The notes: a model not told the origin generated them from the sequence alone. A stretch of 64,000 nucleotides of DNA from Adhaeribacter rhizoryzae (GCF_008629685.1 NZ_VWSF01000005.1:229688-293687); one strand, 5' to 3'. Counted from the first letter of the stretch, positions 54,247-63,623 are shown. A program made the numbers and translations.

Positions 54247-55176
54247 TTAACCTTGTGCTTTCTCGGGCAGGAATATTTCGGCCATCATGCAGCGGACACT
54301 GCCGCCGCCTACGTGCTCAATGGTATTAATAGGTACGGCTAATATTTCGGCGTATTTCTGAATAGCCTGTACCTGGTCGGGGCGGAGCGATTGATAAGCC
54401 TGTTCCGAAATAACTAAAAAATGCTGGCCTGCTTTGTTGCTTACTTCCAGTGCATTGCCGGCGTATTGGCGCAGTTGTTCGGGGGTAATTTCTATTACTT
54501 CGTGGCCCGTGCGGGTGAGCGTTGTAATTACAAACTGGCGATCAGCTTCGTCTTGAATGGCAGCAGCACATAAAATAGCAAACCGGTGGCCGATGGAAAG
54601 CATAACGTTGGTATGGTACACCAGGCTGCCTTTGTGATCGTAAGCATGAAAAACAATGGGCTGATACCCAAAATGCTGACAGAATTCTTCGAGTAAATCG
54701 GCATCGGTGCGCGGAGAAAGACAAGCGTAAACTATTCGGTTGTCGTGGTCCAGAATCATGCTGCCGGTGCCTTCCAGAAATTTATCTTTTTCTTCGTGCT
54801 GACTAAAATCTACTACTTTTTTAACCTGATATGCTTGGCCCAAAGTATCTAAAATATCCTGGCGACGTTCCGGCCGCCGGCTGGGCGCATGCATGGGATA
54901 AAGCGCAATAGTGCCGTTGCGATGCAGGGTAATCCAGTTATTCGGGAAAATGGCGTCGGGTTTAGCCGGCACTTCGGTATCGTTTATAACGGTTACGTTA
55001 ATGCCTTTTTCCTGTAAAATCGCTACAAACTTGTCAAATTCCGCAATGGCCTGCTGTCTTATTTCGGCAGGAGAGTGGTGCTGCAATTCGTTTTGGAAGG
55101 CATTGGTAGACGCCGTTTCGGGATTAAAACCAAAAGAAACGGGCCTTACCATTAATATAGAGCTGGTGGTTTGCAT
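54247..55176 (-). CDS. Arginine-deiminase superfamily hydrolase, CtlX-like
   Basis: 309 residues starting SSILMVRPVSFGFNPETASTNAFQ, the hallmark of CtlX/amidinotransferase-like proteins of Bacteroidota and Francisella. The catalytic Cys is C296 in GGGSVRCMMAEIF. Other superfamily blocks are DAIFPNNWITLHRNGTIALYPM, FLEGTGSMILDHDNRIVYACLSPR and YHTNVMLSIG, which supplies the His. CtlX is described as hydrolysing citrulline to ornithine. Exact activity here is inferred. It follows a long arginine-deiminase-like gene on the same strand, 124 bases away, which suggests a two-step arginine-citrulline-ornithine route. Confidence 0.82.
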   Translation of the reverse strand: MQTTSSILMVRPVSFGFNPETASTNAFQNELQHHSPAEIRQQAIAEFDKFVAILQEKGINVTVINDTEVPAKPDAIFPNNWITLHRNGTIALYPMHAPSRRPERRQDILDTLGQAYQVKKVVDFSQHEEKDKFLEGTGSMILDHDNRIVYACLSPRTDADLLEEFCQHFGYQPIVFHAYDHKGSLVYHTNVMLSIGHRFAILCAAAIQDEADRQFVITTLTRTGHEVIEITPEQLRQYAGNALEVSNKAGQHFLVISEQAYQSLRPDQVQAIQKYAEILAVPINTIEHVGGGSVRCMMAEIFLPEKAQG

Positions 55177-55300
55177 GCTGATTTTAGTTACCGGCTGTAA
55201 TTACCGATTATTAATTCACAATTGGCAATAAGTACGGGATAAATTTAAATTGTTTATCTCAGGAGATGTAATTCAGCCCAAAAGATTAAAAAGTTGGTGC

Positions 55301-56977
55301 CTAAAAATTAAAAGGAGCGCGTAGTAAAGGCTGACTCATACAACGCGAACCGCCTCGGGCCCGCGATAATTCATCGGACGAAAGCTCAATTAACGTGTCT
55401 TTTACGGTAGCCGGTGTAGCTTCGCCAGCCTTAAAGCGCCGCAGCAATTCGCCGGCCGAAATTACTTCGAAACCCGCGGCCATACCGGCCGGTAATGCTT
55501 CGCCCCGCCGTTTATAATGGTTAAAGTAAGCCTGCCGAAATTCCTGGTTGGTAATGGTATTGCGGTCGTAGCCAATTACCACGCCTTCGCGCAAAGCCAG
55601 TAAATTACAACCATCGGTCCATTGTTCCCGGTCGTCGTCGGGGAAGTTGCCGCCGCCGCAATAAATAATAATTACATCTTCGGGCGCTACCTTAAATTCT
55701 ATGATGCTTAGCTGCCGCAAGAGGTGTTCCAGACCTTTGGGTTTCTGGGCAACGGCCGGTAAATTCTGGGCTGCCAAGCCTTGGTTCAGAATGGCGTAAT
55801 CTTTTTCGGTTTGCAATAAATAATTGTGTTCGGGGTGGTAAGGCTGCTGATATTTATTTTTATAGAACTGATAAATTTCGGTTTCCTCCAGAAAAGAATC
55901 TTCTTTGTGGTGATATAATTTATCGAGGTAATCAACTTGTTTCGATTCTTTTAATTCTTGCAGGGCTTCCGAAAACTTCCCGTACAGCACCCATATATTC
56001 AGTTTTACCTGCGTGAAAACCGTATCGATGTGCATTTGCTCGCGCCGTTGCGGTATTTTTACTACCGTTATTTGTTCTACCTCTGAATTGGCCAAGGAGA
56101 ATATTTTGTGAATAAAGCCGTTTACGGCGCTGGCCGAAGTGCGCTCGCTGCACCCGATAAGTACGTGGCGCGGGCTGGGTATCATCACATCGCCGCCCTC
56201 CAGGGTCACTTTGTTTTTCCGCTGATCGTTTTCGTTTAACAAAAAGTAAGCGCTGTCTTCTATAATTTCCAGTACCTGATTGTGATCTTCGGCAAAGAAA
56301 TGGTAGTACGCAATAAATTTAATCAGCAGCGATTCGCGTTTACGGGCCTTTTTGCAGGCTTTACTCAGTAAATATTTATCGCCAATTACAGCGCCAATAT
56401 CGCGGGTAAAAACCAGGTTGGGTACGGGCGGGAACAAAAATTTATTTAAATCGGGTTGGCTTAAATCCTGCGGCAGCAAGCCGGTTATCAAAGTTTTAGA
56501 TAATTGATTTGGTTCGAGTTGGTGCAACAACTGCTCGGTTTCGAAGCTGCATTCCTCAATGGCACAAATGGCCGAGATGATGCGGTTGCGAATTTGATTG
56601 GGCTGACCATCGGACGTTTCTTTGTTTAATAAACTGCTTAAAACCTTTTGTACATCCAGTACTTTATCGGAGTTAAAATATTCCGGGTTACTGGGGTTCA
56701 GGCAATCGCTGCCTTCGGGCAAATGCTTATAGGCTGCTTCCAGTTCGTCAATTTCTTTAATTTTTTCGGGGTCCAGAAAGTACAGCAGAATTTTTATGTA
56801 TTCGTCGTATTCTTTTTTCATGGAGTTCAGGTGCACAATATCGTCGTACATCCAATCCTGAAACTTGGTCGGAATAATTTTGCCAATGCCAATATCCGGC
56901 CGGTGAATAAGAATGCGCTTTAAATCACCAATTTCGGAATTTACATTAATACGGTTTTGTGTTGCCTGTGCTGCCAT
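55301..56977 (-). CDS. Arginine deiminase family protein, long form
   Basis: 558 residues. The N-terminus NSEIGDLKRILIHRPDIGIGKI is deiminase-like. FTRDIGAVIGDKYLLSKA, LEGGDVMIPSPRHVLIGCSERTS, MHIDTVFTQV (catalytic His) and the C-terminal ARGGSRCMSQPLLR with nucleophile C546 are all preserved. Expected reaction: arginine to citrulline plus ammonia. It is about 150 residues longer than classical ArcA, with extra segments near 70-180 and 330-400. It has no signal peptide. A different guanidino substrate is possible. Confidence 0.83.
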   Translation of the reverse strand: MAAQATQNRINVNSEIGDLKRILIHRPDIGIGKIIPTKFQDWMYDDIVHLNSMKKEYDEYIKILLYFLDPEKIKEIDELEAAYKHLPEGSDCLNPSNPEYFNSDKVLDVQKVLSSLLNKETSDGQPNQIRNRIISAICAIEECSFETEQLLHQLEPNQLSKTLITGLLPQDLSQPDLNKFLFPPVPNLVFTRDIGAVIGDKYLLSKACKKARKRESLLIKFIAYYHFFAEDHNQVLEIIEDSAYFLLNENDQRKNKVTLEGGDVMIPSPRHVLIGCSERTSASAVNGFIHKIFSLANSEVEQITVVKIPQRREQMHIDTVFTQVKLNIWVLYGKFSEALQELKESKQVDYLDKLYHHKEDSFLEETEIYQFYKNKYQQPYHPEHNYLLQTEKDYAILNQGLAAQNLPAVAQKPKGLEHLLRQLSIIEFKVAPEDVIIIYCGGGNFPDDDREQWTDGCNLLALREGVVIGYDRNTITNQEFRQAYFNHYKRRGEALPAGMAAGFEVISAGELLRRFKAGEATPATVKDTLIELSSDELSRARGGSRCMSQPLLRAPFNF

Positions 56978-57176
56978 ACTTGCTGTTGCTGGGGTAAGGT
57001 GCAGGAATATTTTTATAAACTACATGCCTGGCTCCAAAAGGGTTTGGGTTAAATCAAAAATAACTAGAATTGGCCTGAAAGAAAAGATACGCTGCTAGTA
57101 CCGCTGGATAAAATATTCATTTTATTAATCTTTCGGGCCAAGGCACCCGTATAGAAGCAAATAAATAAACTTTAAT

Positions 57177-57183
57177 AGGAGGA
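57177..57183 (+). promoter_or_regulatory. Unusually strong Shine-Dalgarno site
   Basis: AGGAGGA, 6-7 bases before the ATG of the 91-residue gene, is fully complementary to the 16S rRNA anti-SD. Most genes in this window have A-rich initiation regions and no SD. Confidence 0.7.
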
Positions 57184-57189
57184 TATTTT

Positions 57190-57465
57190 ATGAGTAGTAA
57201 TAAAAGAGGCGTAGAAGATCATCATATTCCAGCATCTGGCAATAAGAATATAGAAAAGGGTGAAGATGGAAAAATAAAAATTCATACCGAAGGTCCGACT
57301 ACACAAGCCGACGATACCAAAGTACAGGATGTAAACCGGGCTTTACCGCAAGGTGGTAACCCGGTAGGGCGGGATTCTTCCCAGCATAATTCCGTTTCGG
57401 GTGGTAAATCGTTGCAAGGCAATAATGCCCGCAGCAAACCGCCCAGCGATAAAAATCATAACTAA
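57190..57465 (+). CDS. Small hydrophilic, probably disordered protein
   Basis: 91 residues, rich in G, N, S, K, D and Q, with almost no hydrophobic residues: it starts MSSNKRGVEDHHIPASGNKN and ends RSKPPSDKNHN. There is no signal or domain. The composition is that of intrinsically disordered, hydrophilin-like stress proteins, which is inference from composition only. A textbook AGGAGGA precedes the start, unusual for this phylum, and suggests high expression. A 21-bp stem terminator (57473-57520) follows. Confidence 0.75.
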   Translation: MSSNKRGVEDHHIPASGNKNIEKGEDGKIKIHTEGPTTQADDTKVQDVNRALPQGGNPVGRDSSQHNSVSGGKSLQGNNARSKPPSDKNHN

Positions 57466-57472
57466 GATTAGT

Positions 57473-57520
57473 TTTAAAACAAAAGAGCCGGTATTTATGT
57501 ACCGGCTCTTTTGTTTTAAA
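57473..57520. terminator. Bidirectional terminator between the hydrophilic protein and the M61 peptidase
   Basis: A 21-bp perfect inverted repeat with a 6-nt loop. Its GC core is GAGCCGGTA/TACCGGCTC, flanked by AAAACAAAA and its complement. It lies between convergent genes. Confidence 0.92.
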
Positions 57521-57527
57521 ATTGTTT

Positions 57528-59252
57528 TTAAAAGCGTTGTTTCAGCCACAAATAAAAGTTTGCCTTATCTACCAGTTTGGCATCGGGTAATTTCCGGACG
57601 GTATATTCTTGAAAGTAGCTTTTGCCATCGGCCTGTAGCTTTATTTCCCGGAGCTGTTTATTCCGGAAAAGTGTTAAGCTAATTTCGGATTGGCTCGCCA
57701 GCAAACCCGAAATATTACCTTCTATTTTACGGCCGTTCAGGGCAATTAATTCATCGTCCAGGCTAAGGCTGTTATAGGCCGGCGATTCGGGGGCGATGGC
57801 ACTAACGGTTAAAGCCGAATTATTGGAGAAATTAGTTTTAAATCCCCAACGCGCTTCGGTTGCATTTAGGTTGTCTTCTTTTATTAAGGTGCAGCCTACA
57901 TAGTTTAAAGCTTTATCTAAATATTGCTGAATAGGAGCGGTGCCGTAAATAATCTCGGTAAAATATTTTTCGGTGCCGGTGCCGGCAATTTCCTGAACCA
58001 GTTGCTGGTAATCGGCATCGGTATAACCTACGCCTTTTTTTCCGAAGTTTTCCCACAGGCGTTGCATTACGGTATCTAAGCTGTAAAAATTATTGCTGCT
58101 GCGCCGGATTTCCAGATCCAAAATAATGGCCGCTAGCGCACCTTTGTGGTAAATAGAAACTTTGCGGTCGGGTACGCCGGGTTTATAGCCATCGAGCCAC
58201 AAATCGAAAGAAGAATCGGTGACGGAATAATTTAGGTGGCCGTAATCGTTGAAGTGTTTGCTTAAAACGCCGTTTAGTTCTTCAAAATATTCTTCGGCGG
58301 TATATACGCCGGAGCGGGCCAAAATATAATCGCCGTAATAGGTAGTAATGCCTTCGGCTACAAAACCGGTCCGGAAGTAATTTTCCTGGCTGTAATCGTA
58401 GGGCATCATTCCGGCGGGCCTGATTTTTTTAATATTCCAGGTATGGAAAAGCTCATGCGAACTTACGCCCACAAAATCTTTATACAAACTATTGTACATC
58501 AGTAATTCGCCGGGCCCCAAAGTAATAACCGTAGAATTGCCGTGTTCTACACCGTGGTAGTGCTTATAAGGTAATATTTGGTTCAGGAAGTAATAATCTT
58601 TAACCGGGAACTCGCCGAATAACGTGATTTGCTCTTGCGTAAAAGCGGTAAAATCCTGGATTATGCGGTCCCAATCCGGAGTACAATCGCCCTGAATCCA
58701 GATATAAAAAGGAATATTGTTTACTTCGTAGCTGGCTAACTTTAAGGTTGGGCTGGCAATAAGCGGCGAATCTACCAATTGGTCGTAATTATCGGCCATT
58801 AAAATATTCGAGTTTTGCAGCTTCAGGCCGCAGGCGATTTGCCAATTTTCCGGAATATTTAATTTAAGTTCGGCGGGTTCCTGCTCTTGGCCAACCACCG
58901 CCAGCAGGCAATTTATTGGGTTTACGTATAGTTGATTTTCGTCTATCCAGGAGCCACCGGCATCCATTTGCCGGGCATAAAAATTATAACTTACCGTAAG
59001 TTTGGTGCTGTAGGCCGGCTGTACTTCCCAGCGGTCTTTCGTAACTTTCTTGAAAACTACAGCGTTGTTATCCTCATTTTGGATGCGAAAACCCTGAATT
59101 TTTTGGGCAAAGTTTTGCAGTTCGTAGCGGCCGGGGCGCCAGGCGGGTAGTTGCAGGTACACTGGCGCATCGGCTTGCAGTACGGTAAAAGTTGTTTTAA
59201 TTTGCAGGTAGCTGCTTAACGGATTGGCACAGGAAATTTCGTAATAAATCAT
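57528..59252 (-). CDS. M61 family metallopeptidase with PDZ domain
   Basis: 574 residues from ATG 59252 (MIYYEISCANP). An in-frame TTG nine codons upstream exists but adds nothing. An N-terminal beta domain is followed by the gluzincin site SSHELFHTWNIKKIRP (H266, E267, H270), GVEHGNSTVITLG before it, and a C-terminal PDZ-like domain (about 465-560). M61 enzymes (glycyl aminopeptidase-like) trim peptides starting with Gly or Ala. No signal peptide is evident, so location is probably cytoplasmic. Confidence 0.92.
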   Translation of the reverse strand: MIYYEISCANPLSSYLQIKTTFTVLQADAPVYLQLPAWRPGRYELQNFAQKIQGFRIQNEDNNAVVFKKVTKDRWEVQPAYSTKLTVSYNFYARQMDAGGSWIDENQLYVNPINCLLAVVGQEQEPAELKLNIPENWQIACGLKLQNSNILMADNYDQLVDSPLIASPTLKLASYEVNNIPFYIWIQGDCTPDWDRIIQDFTAFTQEQITLFGEFPVKDYYFLNQILPYKHYHGVEHGNSTVITLGPGELLMYNSLYKDFVGVSSHELFHTWNIKKIRPAGMMPYDYSQENYFRTGFVAEGITTYYGDYILARSGVYTAEEYFEELNGVLSKHFNDYGHLNYSVTDSSFDLWLDGYKPGVPDRKVSIYHKGALAAIILDLEIRRSSNNFYSLDTVMQRLWENFGKKGVGYTDADYQQLVQEIAGTGTEKYFTEIIYGTAPIQQYLDKALNYVGCTLIKEDNLNATEARWGFKTNFSNNSALTVSAIAPESPAYNSLSLDDELIALNGRKIEGNISGLLASQSEISLTLFRNKQLREIKLQADGKSYFQEYTVRKLPDAKLVDKANFYLWLKQRF

Positions 59253-59347
59253 GGTTTTTGGTAGCTGCTGGAGATTCAAAACTACGAGATATTGGCTTTA
59301 GTGGCTAGGTTAACTTAAATAAAACAGAATAATTGTGCGTACCCTTT

Positions 59348-59377
59348 TTGATTTTAAGTAAAACATCCTTAATTTTG
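59348..59377 (+). promoter_or_regulatory. Promoter of rpmH-rnpA
   Basis: TTG (59348-59350), a 19-base spacer and TAATTTTG (59370-59377), a full consensus match, 28 bases before the rpmH ATG. Confidence 0.8.
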
Positions 59378-59405
59378 CAGGCCATAATAAAAACTTAGGT
59401 GTACG

Positions 59406-59564
59406 ATGAAAAGAACATTCCAACCGTCTCAGAGAAAAAGAAGAAATAAGCATGGTTTCCGCTCCAGAATGGAGACTGCCAACGGCAGAAGAGTATTAGC
59501 CAGCAGAAGAGCCAAAGGCCGCAAGAAATTAACGGTTTCTGACGAAAGAAGACATAAGGCGTAA
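59406..59564 (+). CDS. rpmH: 50S ribosomal protein L34
   Basis: 52 residues, [18 protein letters not shown] at the N-terminus and [19 protein letters not shown] at the C-terminus, the standard bL34 sequence. It is followed 9 bases later by the earliest start of rnpA, the widely conserved rpmH-rnpA pair. It has its own consensus promoter at 59348-59377. Confidence 0.98.
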   Translation: MKRTFQPSQRKRRNKHGFRSRMETANGRRVLASRRAKGRKKLTVSDERRHKA

Positions 59565-59573
59565 TCTTTTAAG

Positions 59574-60011
59574 GTGCTTTTGCTAGCAGCAGAGCATACT
59601 AATGGAATGAGCGCTGCACCTAATCGACCTCAAAAAGATACGATTTCCTATAGTTTCCCGAAAGAAGAACGCTTGTGTAGTAAAAAGCTCATCGCGGAGC
59701 TTTTCGCCAAGGGTTCTTCTTTTAATTTATATCCTCTCCGGTTTGTTTATATAAAACATGCCCAGCCAGAAGCCATCCCACCCCGGGTACTTGTATCGGT
59801 TTCTAAAAAATATTTCAAAAAGGCCGTAGATCGCAATCGCCTGAAGCGGCAGATACGCGAAGCATATAGGCTTAATAAGCATTTACTACAGGCAGAAGGG
59901 CAATATTCTCTTCAATTATTGGCTATTATTTACATTGGCAAAGAAAAAAAGCCTTTCAATTTAATCCAGAAAAAACTAAATTTAGGTTTAGAACGTTCTG
60001 TGATCGAATAG
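59574..60011 (+). CDS. rnpA: Ribonuclease P protein component
   Basis: The protein subunit that helps the RNase P RNA remove tRNA 5' leaders. 145 residues from GTG 59574; an ATG at 59607 (MSAAPNRPQKD) is an equally good start. Family blocks are SFPKEERLCSKKLIAELFAKGSSF, PRVLVSVSKKYFKKAVDRNRLKRQIREAYRLNK and the basic 'RNR' motif. It lies directly after rpmH. Confidence 0.95.
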   Translation: MLLLAAEHTNGMSAAPNRPQKDTISYSFPKEERLCSKKLIAELFAKGSSFNLYPLRFVYIKHAQPEAIPPRVLVSVSKKYFKKAVDRNRLKRQIREAYRLNKHLLQAEGQYSLQLLAIIYIGKEKKPFNLIQKKLNLGLERSVIE

Positions 60012-60039
60012 AATCTCCTTCTTACTTTTTTGCCATATT

Positions 60040-61710
60040 ATGATGAAGAAATACCTTGCTGGCTCTGTGGCAATACTTGCCATTATGCTTCTTTTTTCTT
60101 TTAAAAACGATAGTGGCCGTTTTTTCGAGATAGCCAAAAACCTCGATATTTTTGCTACCCTCTACAAAGAAGTTAATACGTATTATGTAGATGATGTAGC
60201 GCCTTCTAAACTTATGAAAACGGGAATTGATGCTATGCTGAAATCGCTGGACCCGTACACCAATTATATTGCCGAAGACGATATTGAAGATTTCCGGACC
60301 ATGACCACCGGACAATACGGCGGTATTGGGGCCAATATTGGCAAGCGCGATGAAAAAACCATTGTGCAACTGCCCTACGAAGGCTACCCGGCCCAGAAAG
60401 CCGGTTTACTCGCCGGCGACGAAATATTAAAAATTGATGGCATTAGTATTGGGAAAAAAAGCGCGCTGGAAGTAAATAAATTATTGCGCGGCCAGGCCAA
60501 TACCCCTATTAAACTGGAAGTAAAACGCTTCGGCGTAGATAAGCCCCTTACCATTGATATTGTTCGGGATAAAATTCAGATTGATAATGTGCCTTACTAT
60601 GGCATGGTTACCAACGATATTGGCTACTTTCAATTATCGGGTTTTACCATAGATGCCGGCCGGGAAGTACGTAACGCCGTTTTGAAATTAAAAGAACAGG
60701 GTGCTAAAAAAATTATTTTTGATTTGCGTGATAACCCCGGCGGTTTGCTGAATGAAGCCGTTAATATTTCTAATTTATTTGTGCCCAAAGGCAAAGATAT
60801 TGTGAGTACCAAAGGCAAATTGGCCGAACGTAACCGCATGTACAAAGCCATTGATGAACCCATTGATACCGAAATTCCGCTGGTAGTATTAACCAGCAGC
60901 ACCAGCGCCTCGGCTTCCGAAATTGTATCGGGGGTAATGCAGGATTATGACCGGGCCGTTTTGGTAGGCGAACGGACTTACGGCAAAGGTTTGGTGCAGG
61001 AAACGCGGCCATTGTCTTATAATTCGCAGCTTAAAGTAACTACAGCTAAATATTACATTCCAAGTGGCCGCTGCATCCAGTCTATCGATTACGCTCACCG
61101 CAATGCCGATGGCAGTGCCGGTAAAATATCTGACTCGCTGCGGGTTGCTTTTAAAACCGCTACGGGCCGCGTGGTGTACGATGGCGGTGGTATTAGCCCC
61201 GATGTAGAAGTAAAAGAAAAACAATATTCCGATATTACGAAGACTTTAGCTAATAAAGGCTATTTCTTCGATTACGCTACTAAGTTCCGGGCCGAAAATC
61301 CTTCTATTCCGAAAGCCAAAGATTTCCGCTTATCAGATGCCGAGTATCAGAAATTTGTTTCTTTTTTGTCTAATAAAGATATCTCTTACTCCACCAGCGT
61401 GGAGCAGGCAGTAGAAGACTTAATTCGTAAATCAAAGGAAGATAAGCACTTCGACGATATTAAGCAAGATATTGAAACCATGAAAAAGCGGATTTATACC
61501 AATAAAGCCAATGACCTGGCGCGCTTTAAAGATGAAATCCGGGAAATGCTGGAGCAGGAAATTGCTTCGCGGTATTACTTCCAGAAAGGAGTTATAGAAT
61601 CAACCTTCGATGATGATGAAGATATTCTGGCGGCTATTAATATTTTGAACACGCCTGATAAATATTATGCTTATTTAAAACCGGCGGGCATTAAGAAAGC
61701 TAGCAGATAA
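60040..61710 (+). CDS. C-terminal processing peptidase (S41, CtpA/Prc type)
   Basis: 556 residues. An N-terminal signal/anchor helix (4-20) is followed by a PDZ domain (about 85-170, TTGQYGGIGANIGKRDEKTIVQ) and the S41 core with catalytic S291 (TSASASEIVSG) and K316 (TYGKGLVQE), spaced 25 residues as in E. coli Prc. The C-terminal 130 residues are helical and charged. It cleaves C-terminal tails of periplasmic proteins. It starts 28 bases after rnpA and ends at a hairpin terminator (61717-61741). Confidence 0.95.
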   Translation: MMKKYLAGSVAILAIMLLFSFKNDSGRFFEIAKNLDIFATLYKEVNTYYVDDVAPSKLMKTGIDAMLKSLDPYTNYIAEDDIEDFRTMTTGQYGGIGANIGKRDEKTIVQLPYEGYPAQKAGLLAGDEILKIDGISIGKKSALEVNKLLRGQANTPIKLEVKRFGVDKPLTIDIVRDKIQIDNVPYYGMVTNDIGYFQLSGFTIDAGREVRNAVLKLKEQGAKKIIFDLRDNPGGLLNEAVNISNLFVPKGKDIVSTKGKLAERNRMYKAIDEPIDTEIPLVVLTSSTSASASEIVSGVMQDYDRAVLVGERTYGKGLVQETRPLSYNSQLKVTTAKYYIPSGRCIQSIDYAHRNADGSAGKISDSLRVAFKTATGRVVYDGGGISPDVEVKEKQYSDITKTLANKGYFFDYATKFRAENPSIPKAKDFRLSDAEYQKFVSFLSNKDISYSTSVEQAVEDLIRKSKEDKHFDDIKQDIETMKKRIYTNKANDLARFKDEIREMLEQEIASRYYFQKGVIESTFDDDEDILAAINILNTPDKYYAYLKPAGIKKASR

Positions 61711-61716
61711 ACAGCA

Positions 61717-61741
61717 AGGGCCGGTATTTACCGGCCTTTTT
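61717..61741 (+). terminator. Terminator of the rpmH-rnpA-ctp unit
   Basis: 8-bp stem GGCCGGTA/TACCGGCC with a 2-nt loop (the real loop is probably 4 nt), followed by TTTTTGTTT. Confidence 0.88.
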
Positions 61742-61844
61742 GTTTAATATTATAAGCGCGAAAATTACTGATTTTAATTAGCTGGCAATCCTGCGTATAT
61801 TTGTGCATTAGGTTGTTAATATTTTAGGCAATTAATAAGTATAA

Positions 61845-62531
61845 ATGGCAGTATTACTGGCACTCGAAACTTCTTCTACCGTTTGTTCAGTAGCTTTATT
61901 TAAGAACGGGCAATTATTGGGCGTATCGGAATTGCAGATCGAAAAATCGCATTCTTCGCACATAACAGTTTTAATAGAGCAGTTGCTTCAAAATTGTCAG
62001 GTAAACCTTAAAGATTTAGCAGCTATTGCCATTTCCGGTGGCCCAGGTTCTTATACCGGCTTACGCATTGGTAGCGCTACTGCCAAAGGCCTTTGTTATT
62101 CGTTAAGTATTCCCTTAATCGAAGTTTCTACCTTAGATGCAATCGCAGCAAAAGCAATCGGGTATACGCCTAAACCAGAAAATTATCTTTATTGCCCAAT
62201 GATTGACGCCCGGCGGATGGAAGTTTATACCACTATAACCAACCATAACCTGGAAGCTCTGGTACCCGTTGCGCCTTTAGTTCTGGAAAAAGATTCGTTT
62301 AAACCAGAGTTGGCTAAACATAAAATAATATTCTGCGGAAGCGGGGTAGCTAAGTTTAAACATCTGGTAGAAGAACCTGCGAATGCTTATTTTCTAGAGC
62401 ATGTAAAGCCTTCTGCAGATTTAATAGGTAAATTGGCTTTATCAAAATTAGAGCAAAATATATTTCAAAATGTAGCTTATTATGAACCGTTTTATTTAAA
62501 AGAGGTTTATATAACTAGTAGTGCTAAATAA
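61845..62531 (+). CDS. tsaB: tRNA threonylcarbamoyladenosine biosynthesis protein TsaB
   Basis: 228 residues of the ASKHA fold. It partners TsaD and TsaE in making t6A37 in tRNAs that read ANN codons. Family blocks are LALETSSTVCSVALFKNGQ, SHSSHITVLIEQLL and ISGGPGSYTGLRIGSATAKGLCYSL. A -7 box TATATTTG lies at 61796-61803. The next gene starts 15 bases downstream. Confidence 0.94.
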   Translation: MAVLLALETSSTVCSVALFKNGQLLGVSELQIEKSHSSHITVLIEQLLQNCQVNLKDLAAIAISGGPGSYTGLRIGSATAKGLCYSLSIPLIEVSTLDAIAAKAIGYTPKPENYLYCPMIDARRMEVYTTITNHNLEALVPVAPLVLEKDSFKPELAKHKIIFCGSGVAKFKHLVEEPANAYFLEHVKPSADLIGKLALSKLEQNIFQNVAYYEPFYLKEVYITSSAK

Positions 62532-62546
62532 TCAGCAGATTAAATC

Positions 62547-63056
62547 ATGGAAGAGTTAATTAATAAAGTAGCCCAAAGTGCCTTGGTTACTTTAAACCTG
62601 GAAGAGTTAATCCATCCGGGCGAACGGGTTGTTTATGATATAAAAGACAACTTGTTTATGGGCTTAATTTTAAAAGAGAAAGATTTCCGGGCTTTTATAA
62701 AAGACAACGATTGGTCGGTTTATACCGGAAAGAACATTGCTATAATTAATTCGGCGGATGCCATTGTCCCAACTTGGGCTTATATGTTATTAGCAACCAA
62801 ATTACAGCCTTTTGCCAATCGTTATGTGTTCGGAAATTTAGAAGCTTTAGAGCAGGTCTTGTTTCAGGAAGCATTAGCAAAAATAAACGCTGAAGACTAT
62901 CGGGATGCTAAAGTAGTTGTAAAAGGATGCGGAAATATTCCGGTGCCAACCTTTGCCTATGTAGAAGTAATGAAAATTCTTTTGCCGGTGGTAAGTAGCA
63001 TTATGTATGGCGAGCCTTGTAGTACCGTGCCGCTCTACAAAAAGCCAAAGGCCTGA
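62547..63056 (+). CDS. DUF2480 family protein
   Basis: 169 residues with MEELINKVAQSALVTLNLEELI, GERVVYDIKDNLFMGLILKEKDFRAFIKDNDW and VVVKGCGNIPVPTFAYVEVMKILLPVVSSIMYGEPCSTVPLYK, the conserved pattern of the Bacteroidota DUF2480 family. Cytoplasmic, function unknown. It is probably co-transcribed with tsaB (15-base gap) and ends at terminator 63084-63112. Confidence 0.85.
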   Translation: MEELINKVAQSALVTLNLEELIHPGERVVYDIKDNLFMGLILKEKDFRAFIKDNDWSVYTGKNIAIINSADAIVPTWAYMLLATKLQPFANRYVFGNLEALEQVLFQEALAKINAEDYRDAKVVVKGCGNIPVPTFAYVEVMKILLPVVSSIMYGEPCSTVPLYKKPKA

Positions 63057-63083
63057 TAGGAGAGTTCAATATTAAACAAAAGA

Positions 63084-63112
63084 AAAAAAGCGGCTGAATA
63101 GGCCGCTTTTTT
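63084..63112 (+). terminator. Terminator after the DUF2480 gene
   Basis: 11-bp arms AAAAAAGCGGC/GCCGCTTTTTT with a 7-nt loop. It isolates the following rRNA promoters from upstream transcription. Confidence 0.9.
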
Positions 63113-63246
63113 GTTAGGGTTAACTTATTTGTTAGGATTAACTTAAAAGATACGGAGCAAGATGTTAATCCTGGAATTTGAAAATAAATTAAAGTGGTTC
63201 AAAATCAGAGGACTAGAATAATAATTCAAAAATGAGAATACTAGTT

Positions 63247-63276
63247 TTGTTAATGACGAAAGATTTTCTACCTTTG
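63247..63276 (+). promoter_or_regulatory. rRNA operon promoter 1 (distal)
   Basis: TTG (63247-63249), 19-base spacer, TACCTTTG (63269-63276), followed by CACTCCC. Confidence 0.75.
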
Positions 63277-63592
63277 CACTCCCAAAACGAAAGTACTGGG
63301 AAAAGGGCAGTCAGCAGGGTTGTAGCCTTATTTTACTGAAAAAAAACAATTAGAGGAATTTGTTCAAACGGAACCAGTGTTCACTCATCGGGCGTTTAGT
63401 TTTAACTGTTTGTATTAGTAAAGTGCAAAAGAAAGTTGAAAGATATTTTTCTTCTGGTGTTTGCAGAAGCAAAAAAGATTTCTGACATTTGTACCCGCAA
63501 AACGGAGTAGTTGATTCTAGGAGAGTTTCTTATTAATCTTTCTTTTTCGGGTAAATATCCGGTAAATAGAAAGAGCATCAGCTAAGAATAGT

Positions 63593-63623
63593 TTGGTTAT
63601 AAAATTAATATTTTGTAACTTTG
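63593..63623 (+). promoter_or_regulatory. rRNA operon promoter 2 (middle)
   Basis: TTG (63593-63595), 20-base spacer, TAACTTTG (63616-63623), followed by TCCTCCC. Confidence 0.75.
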
